Assembly: GCA_029721515.1 (NCBI GenBank)
Contig: CM056554.1
Span: 23,747,488-23,811,487, forward strand
Source: Synanceia verrucosa
Taxonomy: Eukaryota > Chordata > Actinopteri > Perciformes > Synanceiidae
Length of the DNA: 64,000 nucleotides
Direction of reading: 5' to 3'
Of this stretch, positions 12,677 to 24,966 are shown piece by piece. Below the pieces are notes generated by a model. The model was not told the origin of the DNA, searched no databases, and saw only the letters and a list, made by a program, of their open reading frames with translations. The position numbers and the translations under genes are program-made. Within the stretch, counting starts at the first letter, position 1. The number at the start of each line of letters is the position of its first letter.

Positions 12677-13137
12677 ATATGGAAAAGAAACAGAAAAAAC
12701 TTGTACTGATGTACAATGTACTGAAATTCATGAATAGTCTATGATTTACTCTTGAAAGTGGCCACTTATGCATTCTTTTCATACAATATAATAAAAAGAA
12801 GTATAAGGATATTGTATGTATCATTACTGTCATATACTATTCTGATAAATACCCAAATTATAAAAATTTAATTTTGTTTAAATTTACTAAGGATCTTATA
12901 TCCGGATTCACTGTTGTATGCTTTACATACAAGTTTCATACAAAGGAGATTTCCTTTGTATGAAACTTGTATGTAAAGCATACAACAGTGAATGATACAT
13001 ACAATATCCTTATACTTCTTTTTATTATCTTGTATGAAAAAAATGCAAAAGTGGCTACTTTCAAGAGTAAATCATATACTATTCATGAATTTCAGTACAT
13101 TTTTTTAAAATAACTTTTTTCTGTTTCTTTTCCGTAT
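12677..13137. mobile_element. Foldback element with long inverted arms, copy 1
   Basis: The ends ATATGGAAAAGAAACAG and CTGTTTCTTTTCCGTAT are inverted repeats. Farther in, TTTACTCTTGAAAGTGGCCA and its complement near 13053-13072, TATAAGGATATTGTATGTAT and its complement near 12995-13015, and the ACAAGTTTCATACAAAGGA hinge at 12930-12975 show arms of about 200 bp. The homologous element at 62868-63208 has lost the arm symmetry. Confidence 0.88.
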
Positions 13138-13319
13138 TTTCCACATTGCACAAAATATCTTATTGAGTTTAAATAATCATCACAACAACATAATAATAAA
13201 TAATGATGATGAACATCCTTCTGTTCCAATTCAGTAAGCTGATGTTAAGCATGTAACAGCACTATGTGTTTACTATGCTATGACAGTTTTTCTGCAATTA
13301 AATTCTTTAAAAGAAACTC

Positions 13320-13425
13320 AATATATTGTTGTTTCTATAGTATCGCAATATATCATATTGTTGCCCCTGTATCGTGATACGTATCGTATCGCCAGATTCT
13401 TGCCCATACACACCCCTAGATAATA
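13320..13425. mobile_element. Right end of a hAT-type MITE (GGGGTGT family)
   Basis: Repeated TATCGTATCG/GATACG motifs lead to GCCCATACACACCCCTAG, the inverse of the TAGGGGTGGGTATTGGCAAG end seen at 42138 and 51052. No left end was identified. Confidence 0.5.
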
Positions 13426-13429
13426 GCCT

Positions 13430-16020
13430 TTTTTTAATTTTTGTTTGTGAGTGATCATGTGTCAGTGTTGCAGCCCCTCTCCCCAATGTTAATGTAAAGT
13501 GAACAAGGTAGATCTATGGCAGGTGCAAGAACAGCTTGAGACTCTTGTCATTAGCCCACCACCAGTGTTACTCCATCCTGTGCCGACCCAGCTTGGCACC
13601 ATCCATCCGCCACACATGGTCTCTTTTATTCTAGTGGGTATTTGCTGGTCTCTTCCTCTAAACTGATTATGAGGGAAGTCCATACCAGAGCTGACTTTAC
13701 TTTGTTTTTAGTTGACATTTTACATCGACATAGACCCAGCTGCCTGTGATAATATTTGCTTGCTTACGTGCAGGTTTGGTACGAGTCTCTGATTTTGCTG
13801 ACATTCCACATGAGTGGTGACATGAAAGTTGAGTAAAGACAATAATGCCTCACATTTGAAAGAAAGTTAAAAGTGAGAGGAGCACAGTCTGTGTTGAAGG
13901 GCTTTGGTGTGTACAAGACAGAATCAGGGACAAAGTGACAGACTGTCCCAGTAAGCCTCTGGCACCGTCATCACACTGCATTGTGGGTAACACTGCATGA
14001 CAGGACCACAGGAGTCCAAAAATTAATTTTCCATTGTGAGCTCATGGCTTTAGGGTGATTAACAAGGAAAATGTTGCTCAATACTAATTATCAATTATTG
14101 ATGCATATTATTATTTAAGCAAATAGAAACCTCACAGGAGGGCAGTTAATATGTCTTTTGAGTGGTGGAAACATGCACATTATTTCAAGCTTGTTGCACA
14201 AAAGTATAAGAATGTGGTGATAAAATGTAAACTTTTTCCAGGCCAGAAAATCTCCACCACTGTAAAAACTCATCTCAGGTGATGTTACAGAGTAATTCAA
14301 AAATATAACTTGTAGTGTAACTATTTACTTTCAGCAGCGAGGAGTTCAGTAAAGTAAGGCAGTCGTTAAAAAAAAAAAATAACTGGCAAAATGGTTGGAA
14401 CTACGGTAAGCGGAATGGGTCAACTATCACCACGGATCCCCAGCTCCCGGCTCAGAGCTCCAGTCATTTTTCTCTGGACCTCCACAGCCTTCCTCCAGTC
14501 TGGAGGACTCCCCTTGGCCGTGCATGGGGCACTCCCAGGCATCCACACACCGTGGATCCCCGGCCCGGAGCTCTGGTCATTTTATGGCCCTTTGACGCTT
14601 TTTTGGTGATGAGGATTCGGTGTGGCATAAGTATGGTCTTGTATTATAACCAAAAGTGCAGTACAGGTTTTAGTTTAGTGCCAGGTAAGTAAAACCGACA
14701 TCTCTACCTTGCTTCTCTGTGAAAAGTGAATTGCAAAATGCGGAAATGCATTTTGTCCTGTGGGTACTAGCAGGTAGTGCTTTTTGTCCCTCTTGGCAGT
14801 TCGTAGTTTTTGATAGACCGGAAAGACATGGAAGTCTCCGTATGAGCGACCCGCTCTATGTAAAGACAGATAACTGATTCTTCACCCAGGAGGATAAGTC
14901 AAGTTGTTGGCATATGTTATTTTACACCAACGAGGATCTATTTATAAATGAAGACATTGATTTGAAGTAATAAAATACTTAAAAAATTACATAGTGTCCC
15001 TTTAAGGTTATCCAGATACAAATGGAATGCTGAATCATGCACTTGAATGAATACTTTGTCTTGATTAACTTAACCATGTTGTCTGATAATGCACTGAAGA
15101 GAACTTTTGTGGGGTTTGGACCATAACAGAGAATCTTATTTTGTGAAAAATTCTGAACTCAAAAGGTTCAATGCATTTATCTGTTTTTTAGATCTTATTT
15201 TATTATTTATTTTAGATGATGTTAGAGATAGGCCTACTACTTTTGGTTCTCTGATTTGGAACTCTGATTGTTCTGGAGAATTCCCCCAACAGCAGTGATA
15301 TTAGAAGAATTTAAATTTAATGTTAAATATCAATCTGCAAATTAGAAAGTCATATAACACCCCTTGAACATCTTCATCCTAGTTTTCACGTTGCTTTGTG
15401 TGTGGGGGGTACCCCAGGAGGGAGTCTTAACACTATGACATCAATGGCTAATCAGGTTTGTGTGCATCACGGCGTCAGAGCTTGTTTGTCGGATTGGGTG
15501 GCTCTGGGGAGCTGCAGCACCGGTTTCACTCAATGCAAACTGGCCACGAACAGACAACATAAGCACTCATGCTCATCCTCTGGATGACCTACACAGAAGC
15601 ATAGTATGAGCCATGGTGGCACAAACTTAAAACGTCCTCAAGCATGCAACAATACCAACAAAATGCTCCCACGTGCAATTGGACTGCCACACCAGGCCAC
15701 GTGCTGAGAAACACATACTCATACAGACACACCCCAGAGCCCAACATAGAGTGCATTACTTTGGAGTGCCACACTGATTTCCTCTAAACACAAGCTGTAC
15801 TCTTGTAGACTTTGTCGTGCCTGGCTAGTGTGAGTCACACAGGACTCCCAACAACCCAGTGTGATTACTTAGTTACCCGTGTGGTTGCAGAAGACTGCAT
15901 GTTTAAACACAGAGTGACTCACAAATGTCCAAGATTGCCCTCACATTAAAACCCACAGCTTGTGTGAATATGACTCTTTTATTCCTGCTGAGCTCTCCAA
16001 GTCACTGTTTACAGTGGCGT
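13430..16020. other. No gene recognised
   Basis: Includes an imperfect internal duplication of about 40 bp: ACGGATCCCCAGCTCCCGGC near 14433 and GTGGATCCCCGGCCCGGAGC near 14552. Each is followed by a GAGCTC and GTCATTTT block. The 72-codon frame at 14391-14609 spans both copies but resembles no known protein. The rest is AT-rich DNA. Confidence 0.4.
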
Positions 16021-16025
16021 GATTC

Positions 16026-16984
16026 AAGCATCAGATAAAGGACTTGTCTCTGTACTTGTCTTGTTAGATCTTAGTATGGCCTTCGACACTATTGAACATC
16101 ATTTTCTATTACAGAGAGTAGAACATTTAATTGCCATCAGAGGAACTGCATTAAAATGATTTAGGTCCTATTTATCAGATTGATTCCAGTTTGTACATGT
16201 TAATGATGAGTCCTCCATGCACTCCAAAGTCATGGAGTTCCTCAATGTTCTGCGCTTGGGCCAATTCTATTCACTTTATATATCCTTCCATTAGGTAATT
16301 GTATTAGAAAAAAACCTCCATAAACTTTCACTGTTATGCAGATGACACTCAGCTATATTTGTCATTCAACCAGATGAAACTAGCCAGTTAGCTAAACTAC
16401 AAGCATGCCTTAAAGACATAAAAACTTGGATGACGGACAATTTCCTGATGTGAAATTCAGACAAAACTGAAGTTGTTCTAATTGGCCCCGAAAATCTCAG
16501 AAATAAATTATCTAATGACTTACTTACTCTAGATGGCATTGCACCTGCCTCTAGCACCACTGTAAGGAATCTAGGGGTAATTTTTGACCAAGATATGTCC
16601 TTCAGTGTTCACATGAAACAGCTAGAACTGCTCTTTTCCACTTGCATGACATCGCAAAAATCAGGCATATTTTTTCTCAAAACAATGGAGAAAAATTAGT
16701 TCATACATTTGTTAGTTCATTGTTGTTACTCTCTACACATGGCATCTATTGCACATCTGTCCATCCTGGAAGAGAGATCCCTCCTCTGTTGCTCTTCCTG
16801 AGGTTTCTTCCGTTTCTTTTTCCCTGTTAAAAGAGGTTTTTGGGGAGTTTTTCCTTAGTCAATGTGAGGGTCGTTTGTAAAGGACAGAGGGTGTCATATC
16901 CGGTACAGATTGTAAAGCCCTCTGAGGCAAATTCGTAATTTGTGATATTGGGCTATACAAATAAAATTGACTTGACTTGACTTA
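16026..16984 (+). mobile_element. LINE copy 2, 5'-truncated and internally deleted
   Basis: Same family as 9.4-12.6 kb. It begins just before RT motif A (TTAGATCTTAGTATGGCCTT) and runs through YADD-coding GTTATGCAGATGACACTCAG to the LVHTFV region near 16710. It then jumps directly to 3' UTR sequence (TCATTGTTGTTACTCT), equivalent to about 12384 in copy 1. The tail is three TTGAC repeats ending near 16980. Several in-frame stops; non-functional. Confidence 0.92.
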
Positions 16985-17762
16985 GCAACATGTGACCATA
17001 ACAGTTCCTCATGTCATTGTTGCATGACATGGAAGAATTGCTCAGACAGTTCTGGGACCTGTTATGCTTTTCTGTGCCACTTTTCATTAGTATGACATAT
17101 AGTTTTTGTGCTTGTAAAAGGTCTGCCAAGTTCTAAAATCCAGGCCAAAGGATGTTCCATCCCCCATAGAAACACTGCTCTTTAACGGCCTAAAACTGCC
17201 TGTCGTCTGCCCTTTCTTTCATCACGTAGTAATGTCACCAAGTAACAAACTTTGTCTAGCAAATAGTTTGTGATGCCCTCAAACAAAGCCAGTGAGAATG
17301 AAGCTGAAAAGGACTCTCAAGAGTTTGGTTTGGTTCACCAATCATAAAAGTGGGCTGGCTGACCAATCAGAACAGACTTTACCTGTTGGGAGCTCAAACA
17401 GAGATGTTTTAGACAGGTGCTGTAGCACAGCTGGTATGAAAATAAGAATAATAGGTCCTCTTTAAACATCTAGAAATATGCAAGCTATACATTTGATAAA
17501 TTTGTTAAATACTCCTTTTTATTTCTTCTTATTATATTTAAAAGATCCCACTTCTACAAGCAGGTCTTGTAATTTGACTCCTTTTGTTGTATTTGTCATG
17601 TGGAATGTCAAACAGGAATGTACAGTATGTTGGCCCTCATTATGTGAACAGGTTGGCAGGCCCCATTGGCATGACATAACATAACTCAAACTGTGCATTA
17701 AGCTGGTGAAATGCAACAGTATGAGGCACAGCTTATGCTGCTCTTTGAAAATACAAGAGCTT
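16985..17762. other. No gene recognised
   Basis: AT-rich DNA with no repeat ends or coding motifs seen. Confidence 0.4.
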
Positions 17763-18152
17763 TGTCTGGACTTAGAGTGGCAAGGTTGTTTGTCGGATTG
17801 GTTGGTTAGCACTGTTGCTTCACAGCAAGAAGGTTCCGGGTTCGAATCCCGGCACCGGGGCCTCTCTGTGTGGAGTTTGCATGTTCTCCCTGTGTCTGTG
17901 TGTGTTCTTTCCAGGTACTTTGGCTTCCTCCCACCATCCAACATTATGCATGGGAATTAGGTTAATTGGCTAATTTAAATTGACCGTAGGTGTGAGTGTG
18001 AGTGGTTGTCTGTCTATGTGTCCTGCGATGAGGTGGCGACTTCTCCAGGGTGTACCCTGCCTTTCACCCTAATACAGCTGGGATAGGCTCCAGCCCCCCA
18101 CGACCCTATGAGGATAAGCGGTAGAAAATGGATGGATGGATGTCTGGACTTA
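17763..18152 (+). mobile_element. tRNA-derived SINE, copy 2, with 12-bp target duplication
   Basis: TGTCTGGACTTA occurs at 17763-17774 and again at 18141-18152, bracketing the SINE at 17775-18140. The head contains GGTTAGCACTG and a perfect B box, GGTTCGAATCC (17839-17849), for RNA polymerase III. The body holds GGAGTTTGCATGTTCTCCC, and the tail is (GGAT)n. This is the cleanest insertion of the family here. It probably used LINE machinery, as SINEs do. Confidence 0.95.
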
Positions 18153-19721
18153 CATTACAAGATCACTGCAAAGTAGTAGGTATGTTTTATGGTTTATACT
18201 GGAAGAAAGGGGTGAAAAATCACACGTTTTAGCACTCCCAATGGAAATAAAAACACTGATCGGTCAACTTCTCCAACAGGAAAAATGTCTCTAACAATTT
18301 TATTGTGATTTTATTGAATTCTAAGTGCAATTCATATTTAATTATGTAATTGGGATTTATTTCTTATGCTAAGTCGACAGGGGTGTTTTCTGATTTACAA
18401 GAAAGGAACGTGTTTTACCATTGTTTATATTATCAAATTTTATCATATAACACATTGCTTTACTGTTACATGCTTACCATATCACTTTCAAATGTTGTAC
18501 TTTTTCTTCTCTTTGGGTCAGACAAGACAGGATGTGGAATGGGGGCCTGGATTCCAGCTCAGGGTTACAGTGGGAAGGAAAGGGATAATGTTCCTGCTTG
18601 TTTGCATCATGGCATGGCAGCCACGGCAGTGGGTCACGGAGGGTCATTCATTCCTATCATCACATTCACAGCTGCTGCACGAGGTGGGGCCAAGTGGAAG
18701 ATGAAAAAACTAATCTCCCATGATGTACACTGTTCGAGCATGCTGGACTCAGCCTGGAGTTTCATGAGGACAACAAGGTAAATTCTGTTGAGCGAGTCAC
18801 TGTGGTGAAGCTGCCTAGCATGAATGAATGATCCTGAAAAAAGTTCAGACCTCCATGAATACACAAAAGTAAAAATAAACATTTCAGCTAAATGCACTGT
18901 TTCTGCAGACTGAAGGGCTTCTCAATGACAAGTAACATATGAAATGTTAATAAATACAAATCTGGATTTGTGTCATGGGACAGGCAGAGGAGGAAATCAT
19001 GTTTTCCTATCTTCTGCTTAGCTCTTAAAGTATATATCTCTGCTGTTTTTCTGCATTGTTGCCATATCCTTTGCCGAATCCAAAGTTTGTTTCCACCTGT
19101 TTTTCCCATCAATTCAGCTGTGTCCTCTAAATTTCCCTTTTGTTGGGATGTGGTTCTACCTCTCTTGAACAACGGGGGGATTTATTGATGTGACCCGAGA
19201 GAACTTTGTAAACATGTCATAACGTCTTAACTGTCTGGGGCACAGGGAAGAAAAAAAGAAGAGGAGGAAAAAACAGGAGAAAGAAAGAGGTGAAGCAAAA
19301 ATTAAGTAATGTACTGCCTCACTTATCTAGGACAGTGTACTGTTCAGTTGATAACTTGTCTCTGAGTGATTAGCCTTAACGTGGTATCCTAATCAGTACA
19401 TAACCAGTTTTATATTTCTGTAGCTGGGCGGCATGAAAAGGCCTTTACTGTTATGGATCATTATAAAGATTAAACCAACTCAGTATGTGTCTACATTGGG
19501 CTAGTATAAGCTTTTATTTGCTTTATTTACATCTGGATAGCGAAAGGTTTTTCTTGCTTTTAATAGTCAACTAATGTTTTTCTTGCTTTTAATCAATCAA
19601 AATGCTATTCCCTTTTCATCCCTTTATATGTCAGATTTTTAACCCTAGTTGTTCTTTGTGTTACAGTCCATGTTAATGTTAAAAACATGTTAATTGTTAG
19701 AAACTTTACATTAGTGTTAGT
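18153..19721. other. No gene recognised
   Basis: Contains a 143-codon plus-strand frame (18350-18781) that ends near a GT dinucleotide but has no known domain. Otherwise AT-rich sequence. Confidence 0.35.
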
Positions 19722-20076
19722 CAGTGTTGGGCAGTAACTCGTTACTGTAACACAGTAAGATCAGTCAGATCACCAACCAGACATAGAATTCATGCTATTT
19801 GCTACTGACGTAAAAAGCAGCTACATGTGTTGTTGTACGTCTGTAAGGCTGGAAGAGCTGGGAACACTAAACTTTGAGGTTATGTTAATCTGAGCACCAA
19901 GTTCTGACTTCCAGTGAACACACCATAAGGCAAACTCTCTCTCCCCAGGGTCCTAAAGAGGAACTAAACATTACTTTAACAGTAAAGTGTTCCTTTTGGG
20001 TGTAAATAATCAACAAATTGACTTACTTTTGAATAAAGTAACTCGTTACTATTTTTAAGTAACTAACACAAGACTG
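19722..20076. mobile_element. hAT-type MITE containing the shared repeat, copy 2
   Basis: Left end CAGTGTTGGGCAGTAACTCG, right end complementing to CAGTCTTGTGTTAGTTACTT, with AGTAACGAGTTACT/AACTCGTTACT motifs inside each end. Eight-bp flanks GTGTTAGT and GTTAAAGT match at five positions, weak support for a hAT duplication. The middle (19765-19975) is the repeat also present at 9131 and 37.96 kb. Confidence 0.75.
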
Positions 20077-20149
20077 GTTAAAGTAAACATTATTGTTATT
20101 ATTTATACTTCATAACTTAGCATTCCCACATGCCACATTAAACTGCAGT

Positions 20150-20222
20150 TTACTGCTTCTTTGCTAATCTGCTAATCAACATTTCACTGTAGTGACAATA
20201 AAGTTGTATCTAATCTGATATG
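20150..20222 (+). mobile_element. LINE 3' terminus remnant
   Basis: CATTTCACTGTAGTGACAAT, AATAAAGTTG and a short ATCT repeat form the familiar 3' end of fish CR1/L2-like elements. No ORF2 remains upstream. Confidence 0.5.
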
Positions 20223-21538
20223 CATATCAGAAAAAATACATTATATATTATACATGTATAGTAGATGTATGACATGTATCTATTAGGTTTTTCATTTTTC
20301 TTCCAGGAATCAGGAAGAATTGGTGCGACATTTCAGATTTTTTGTATTCATTTGTTATTTGTTAAGCATGTAAATTGAGTGACATGTTATCTGAATTTTA
20401 TCTGAATCTGAATTTTATTCAAATTCTTTCTTAAGCGCATGTGAATTGCAGATGGAGGGGGACGCCATATAAAATCTCGCCTCGGACACCACATTTGGTA
20501 GGGCCATCTCTGCATGTACAAAATAATTCCTGTAAGCAATGAAGCAGTGATGACACAAATCCATTATGGACATAAAGTTTCTTGTATATTACCATCATTT
20601 TACAGACCCGACACATATTTCATTCCATCACACAATCCCGAGGCACAGCTTTTTCATTTCAAACCTGCTCTCATCGTCTTCTTTTTTTGCTTTGTTAGGC
20701 TGAGATTCTGCTGATTGGATTCATTAATTCAAGGGCTGCTCCCTCAAGTGCAGTGTTGATAATGAAGATGAGGCACCACTTTGAGCCCGTGTTTGAAAAC
20801 CGAAGCCCTGCTATGTGGAAATGATGTGTGCTCGGCTTCATCACTGCACAACGTGCACTTAACTGGTGTTATAATGTCCATTCACTGTTTAACTTGAAAC
20901 AAGTGAACAACATATTTTTTAAGCATGAAGATTGGACAGAAGAATAGTCTAAACATGCAACAGATTGCAAACACATTGAGTTTTAAGACTGTCCACCATT
21001 AAAAATGAAATATTTGATTAAGAGTCTGTTTCCATCAAAAAATGCTCATTCAATAAGACTTTGAAAGTGTTCACTCAACTTACCCCCTGATAGTAATTAT
21101 TTCATTTTTGCTCCATCACTCACATTCTCAGGCGAAATGCATCAGCTGATATCTCCCATATATCTCACTTATTCCACTGAGGGTTAGCATTCAGTTGCTC
21201 TTTCTCTCTCTCTATGATTCAACAGAGGTGATAAATCTCCACAGCAAAAGCAAAGCTAAAACAAGTGACCTCAAGCGCTCACTGACAATAACAGCTGTGC
21301 TTCCCTAAACTAAAATCAATACTTAATCTTACACATTTTTTTTACATCGCACACATTTAGCTCACGCACTCATGTGGAATGGATGGTTAACCATCTTGAT
21401 TGATCAATTTCATTTTATTTCAATAGAAAAACCCATGTCCACATACCTCTATTAACATGATACACTATACTGTATATCACAGATACACAAGATAATGTCC
21501 TGTCAAATATAACCAACCATAATCTTTCTTATTCTTTC
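20223..21538. other. No gene recognised
   Basis: AT-rich DNA with no repeat signature or coding motif. Confidence 0.4.
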
Positions 21539-22173
21539 TTAACTCTTTGAGTGCCATTGACGTGTTTGTACATAATTTTAAATCCAATGCTTGAGGACCA
21601 TAGACGTATAAATACGTCAAAGTGGTTTTTCAGCAGCAGGCACAAGAGGGCGCTCTCACACAGCCTGTCCAATCCCACAGAATTGTCGAACGTTGAGGAA
21701 AATTCTGTCATGGGATTGCTTCAAAGATAGTCACGTGTTTTGTGTACGCCATCTTTAATATACAACAGTAAACACTAATTGGCAGAACTCTCTCTATTTA
21801 CGGCTCTGGCCTGTAAGTAATGTTGGGGCTTCTGGGAGATGTAGTCAGAGCATAGAGAGACGGTATACGCAACAGACATCAAAGCAGGAAGTGGAGACGA
21901 TCGAGATTAGAGAGCAAAACAAACAGAATTTGGACAAAAAGTGATGATTTTGGTGAAAGTGGCTTCTACCTCTGATAAAACAAGAATGGGACAAGGTAAA
22001 AACAAACATTTTTAATGATGAAATAGAGTCTCTTCTTTCATTTGAGCTATTCTGTGTTTTCAGAGTCATAGTACAAAATATCCCGTGGGTTTAGAAATAT
22101 GACTCAAAATGGGCAAAAACGCTGGCACAAGACACTCTCTGTTTTCTAAAAGGGCTGGCACTTAATGAGTTAA
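21539..22173. mobile_element. TTAA-flanked piggyBac-like MITE, copy A
   Basis: TTAA at 21539-21542 and 22170-22173 flank inverted ends CTCTTTGAGTGCC and GGCACTTAATGAG. The core words AAAGCAGGAAGTGGAGACGA and TTAGAGAGCAAAACAAACAG are shared by all four copies. Relative to copy C there is an extra insert of about 145 bp bounded by CCTGT at about 21665 and 21812. The TTAA target is diagnostic of the piggyBac superfamily. Confidence 0.85.
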
Positions 22174-22599
22174 AAGCTTTTGACTTGACAGTGGCACTGG
22201 TTCAGGGTTCAAACTTCATCATCTTCGTCATCCTTATTACTCTTTAGTCACCCTGCTGCCCCGTTATACATTTCAACAGGAGTTCAGTCATCAGGGTGGG
22301 GATTTTTTCCCCTGAGGACTAAACCACAGACATTCAACAGATTCAGTTTCACTTCATGGTTTCTTGGTTAACTTAAAGGTCGGTTGGTGAAGCAGTCGGT
22401 CATGAGACAGAGATGACTCACAGTCAGCTATGATCCTCCTAAACACTGTTCACTCTGGTCACCATCTATCATTCCAGTATATCTGACTACAGGCAGAGGA
22501 GATTGGTGCATAAACTAGACTTTTGCACAGGTATTCAGGTAAATACATAACTTTACAGTAAATGCATATGTGTACTGTAGCAGTGAACAAATAGCAGCT

Positions 22600-22900
22600 G
22601 CGTCACAGTTCAGACATGATGACCACCTGCCTAATATTGTGATAGACTCCTGTCTATCTTCACCAACTCCTCTGGTTTGTTGGATCAGACCACCAGGACC
22701 AGCCTTCACTCCCCACCTGCATCAGTGATCCTTGTCCTCTCAGGACCCTGTCTCTGGTTCACCACTGGTCCTTCCGTGGACCACTTTTGATCGATCCTGA
22801 CCATTGCAGACCAGGAACATACCACCAGAGCTGCAGTTCTGGAGATGCTGTGACCCAGTCCTCCAGCCATCACTGTTTGGTTCTTGTTGTCAAACTTCTG
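22600..22900 (-). pseudogene. Tc1-like transposase N-terminal remnant
   Basis: Minus strand reads HSISRTAALVVCSWSAMVRI and QKWSTEGPVVNQRQGPERTR, the helix-turn-helix DNA-binding domain of a fish Tc1-like transposase. It then has stops and passes straight into the element's 3' end (TATTAGGCAGGTGGTCATCA near 22620-22645). The DDE catalytic domain has been deleted. Non-autonomous. Confidence 0.8.
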
Positions 22901-23285
22901 AAAAACCCTTAAGTTGGAACATTTTTCCTGGTTCTAACATCAACTCTGAGGACTTCATTTGATGCCTCATGATGGAGAGATATTCAGTGTTATTCACTTC
23001 ACCTGTCAGTGGTAACAGTTCTTTATACATATCCAACACAGAATACCCAGGTACAAAATAGGATTTCTGGGGTGCATCAGTACACCACCTGTAGTGTACA
23101 GGTGCATCAGTACACCACCTGTTTGTAGTGTACTCATTGTATTCATAGGCTAGCAAGCAGCAGAAATTTGTTTTACATGAATTGCTCTCAGGCTGCCTCC
23201 TTCACTTCAAAATAGCATTAACATTATGTGCAGACATCTGAAGTAAGAAGTGTCAGTCAGTGTCACATAGAACCATGTTGTTGCT
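22901..23285. repeat. 30-bp tandem duplication, otherwise nothing seen
   Basis: GGTGCATCAGTACACCACCT occurs at 23071 and again at 23101, a two-unit 30-bp tandem repeat. No gene is recognised. Confidence 0.6.
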
Positions 23286-23962
23286 GTCATGATCCGTCCG
23301 TCTGTTATGGATAAGTTCCTCATCCTTGTCTCGTGCTTTCATGTTGTCCTGTCTTTCCTGTTTTATTTTGAAATAACACGGTCTCCCTCTTGTTTCAGCT
23401 TCACGCATCCTGCCCTCCTGTTCCGGCATCTGGTGATTGTCAAACCCCTTATTGTACATGACAGTAGATCTTTTCCTTTGTTAAAGTTTCATAGCCAGTC
23501 GTCGTAACATTTACAGCCTTATTGAGAGCCACTTTCTGTTGTTGATGTTGGTAGTTTTGTGTAGGATTAGTTTTGTAATTTTCGTATCCATTTTATAGGG
23601 CATATTTGAGTTTACGTTTTATAGCCTTTAGAAAAACTGGTTTATTTTGTTAATGGTTTTCCCTTCTCCATTTTGTAGAGATGATTTTTTTTTCTTCTCT
23701 AGTCAGTGTAGTGAGTGTAAGGACTCCCTGGCATGTTCCCGCTCTGCCAGCATGGGGTGCATCCCCTGTCGCTGTTGGAAGACCTGTGTCTGTATTCCTA
23801 ATGATTTTTAGTGCAAAGTTTTGCTCCTAGTGGCCAAATTCTAAGAAGACGAAGCTATTCCTAAAGAATCATAGCTCTTACGATAGCTCCTAAGGTGAGG
23901 TCTGTTAAGAGCAGGGAAGAGGACTTCTAAGCAGCTTAGGAGTTCCCTAAGCAGAGGACAAA

Positions 23963-24270
23963 ATGGTGGACGGAAGAGGCAGGAGAGATATTCTCCAAAC
24001 ACTGGATGACAGTGAATTAATGAAACGCTACAGATTGGATCGTGCAGGAATCATGTTTGTGGTTGATCTCATTAGAGATGCACTTACTTCTCCAATCCAA
24101 CGCCACAATGCAATACCACCTGAAATGAAAGTCATCACAACACTGAGGTATTTGGTAACAGAACAGGGAAAATGCAACAGTGCAGCAGTGATGACTTGGG
24201 TCTTTCACAACCCTCCATCAGCAGGGTCATCAACCAAACACTGATAGCATTGTTGAAAGTGCAAAAATGA
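23963..24270 (+). pseudogene. Harbinger transposase N-terminal fragment
   Basis: Starts MVDGRGRRDILQTLDDSELM, then the family block KRYRLDRAGIMFVVDLIRDA and IPPEMKVITTLRYLVT. At about 24165 one frame shift is needed, after which the +1-shifted frame reads GKMQQCSSDDLGLSQPSISR and VINQTLIALL, the helix-turn-helix part of HARBI1-like proteins. The catalytic DDE residues lie beyond this and are absent. Dead copy. Confidence 0.88.
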
Positions 24271-24586
24271 TCATCATGGCCATTAATATAAGCAAATAAT
24301 AAGTATGTGAATACTGTGCAAGTGTTTTCACACATTTTGTAGGATAATTTTAAAGTATAGCTTCCTATTCATTGAACAGTATTATTATTTAATTTATTTA
24401 ATATTATTCACAATTACAGTCTTCATAAGATTAGATTCTGTTATTAAGTTTATCAATTTGAGGCTTCATACTTTGCTCATTATCACCAAAAGTATTTTTT
24501 TTATCTAGCTTTTAGGACCAACCAATCACAGCTTTTGAAATGAAGACTCCTACTTAGCAACGGGGTCAACCACACCTCCTCACTAA

Positions 24587-24966
24587 GGCCCCATCCACAC
24601 GACAACGGCATGACAACGCTTGTGAGAACGTTCACGGTATTATTGCCATCTACACGGCAACATGATAACGAGTGACAAGAATGTAATACATATGCCACGC
24701 CGATACGTGGCGCTGCCAAGAAACACAAAGAGACCCACGAAAAAGAACGAAAGAATGCAATCAGCATGTGCATGAAGTCCTTGTTTACTACTCTACTGGT
24801 CACGTGATGATGGGAAACGGCGTTGTCAGATCTTCTCATTCTGGAACCTGTTGTCAGAAAATACCGTTCTGGGTCTCTGACAATGCCGGAGCCAGCTGTA
24901 CGCAAGGCGGAATCAGTATTAAAGTTTGTCGGATTCACAGAACTCCATTGTTGTGTGGACGGCACC
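24587..24966. mobile_element. Harbinger-type MITE with TAA duplication, copy 1
   Basis: The flanking TAA at 24584-24586 and 24967-24969 fits the TWA target of Harbinger elements. Terminal repeats are GGCCCCATCCACACGACAAC and, inverted, GGTGCCGTCCACACAACAAT. The interior words AAAATACCGTTCTGGGT and TATTAAAGTTTGTC recur at 55.55-55.65 kb in a second, truncated copy. Confidence 0.88.

Noticed and set aside
17837..17850. A tRNA gene at the GGTTCGAATCC box
   Set aside because: This is the B box of a SINE head. No cloverleaf can be folded, and the element has a SINE tail and target duplication.
18350..18781. 143-codon frame ending near a GT as an exon
   Set aside because: No known domain, no matching acceptor or downstream exon, and AT-rich start; likely chance.
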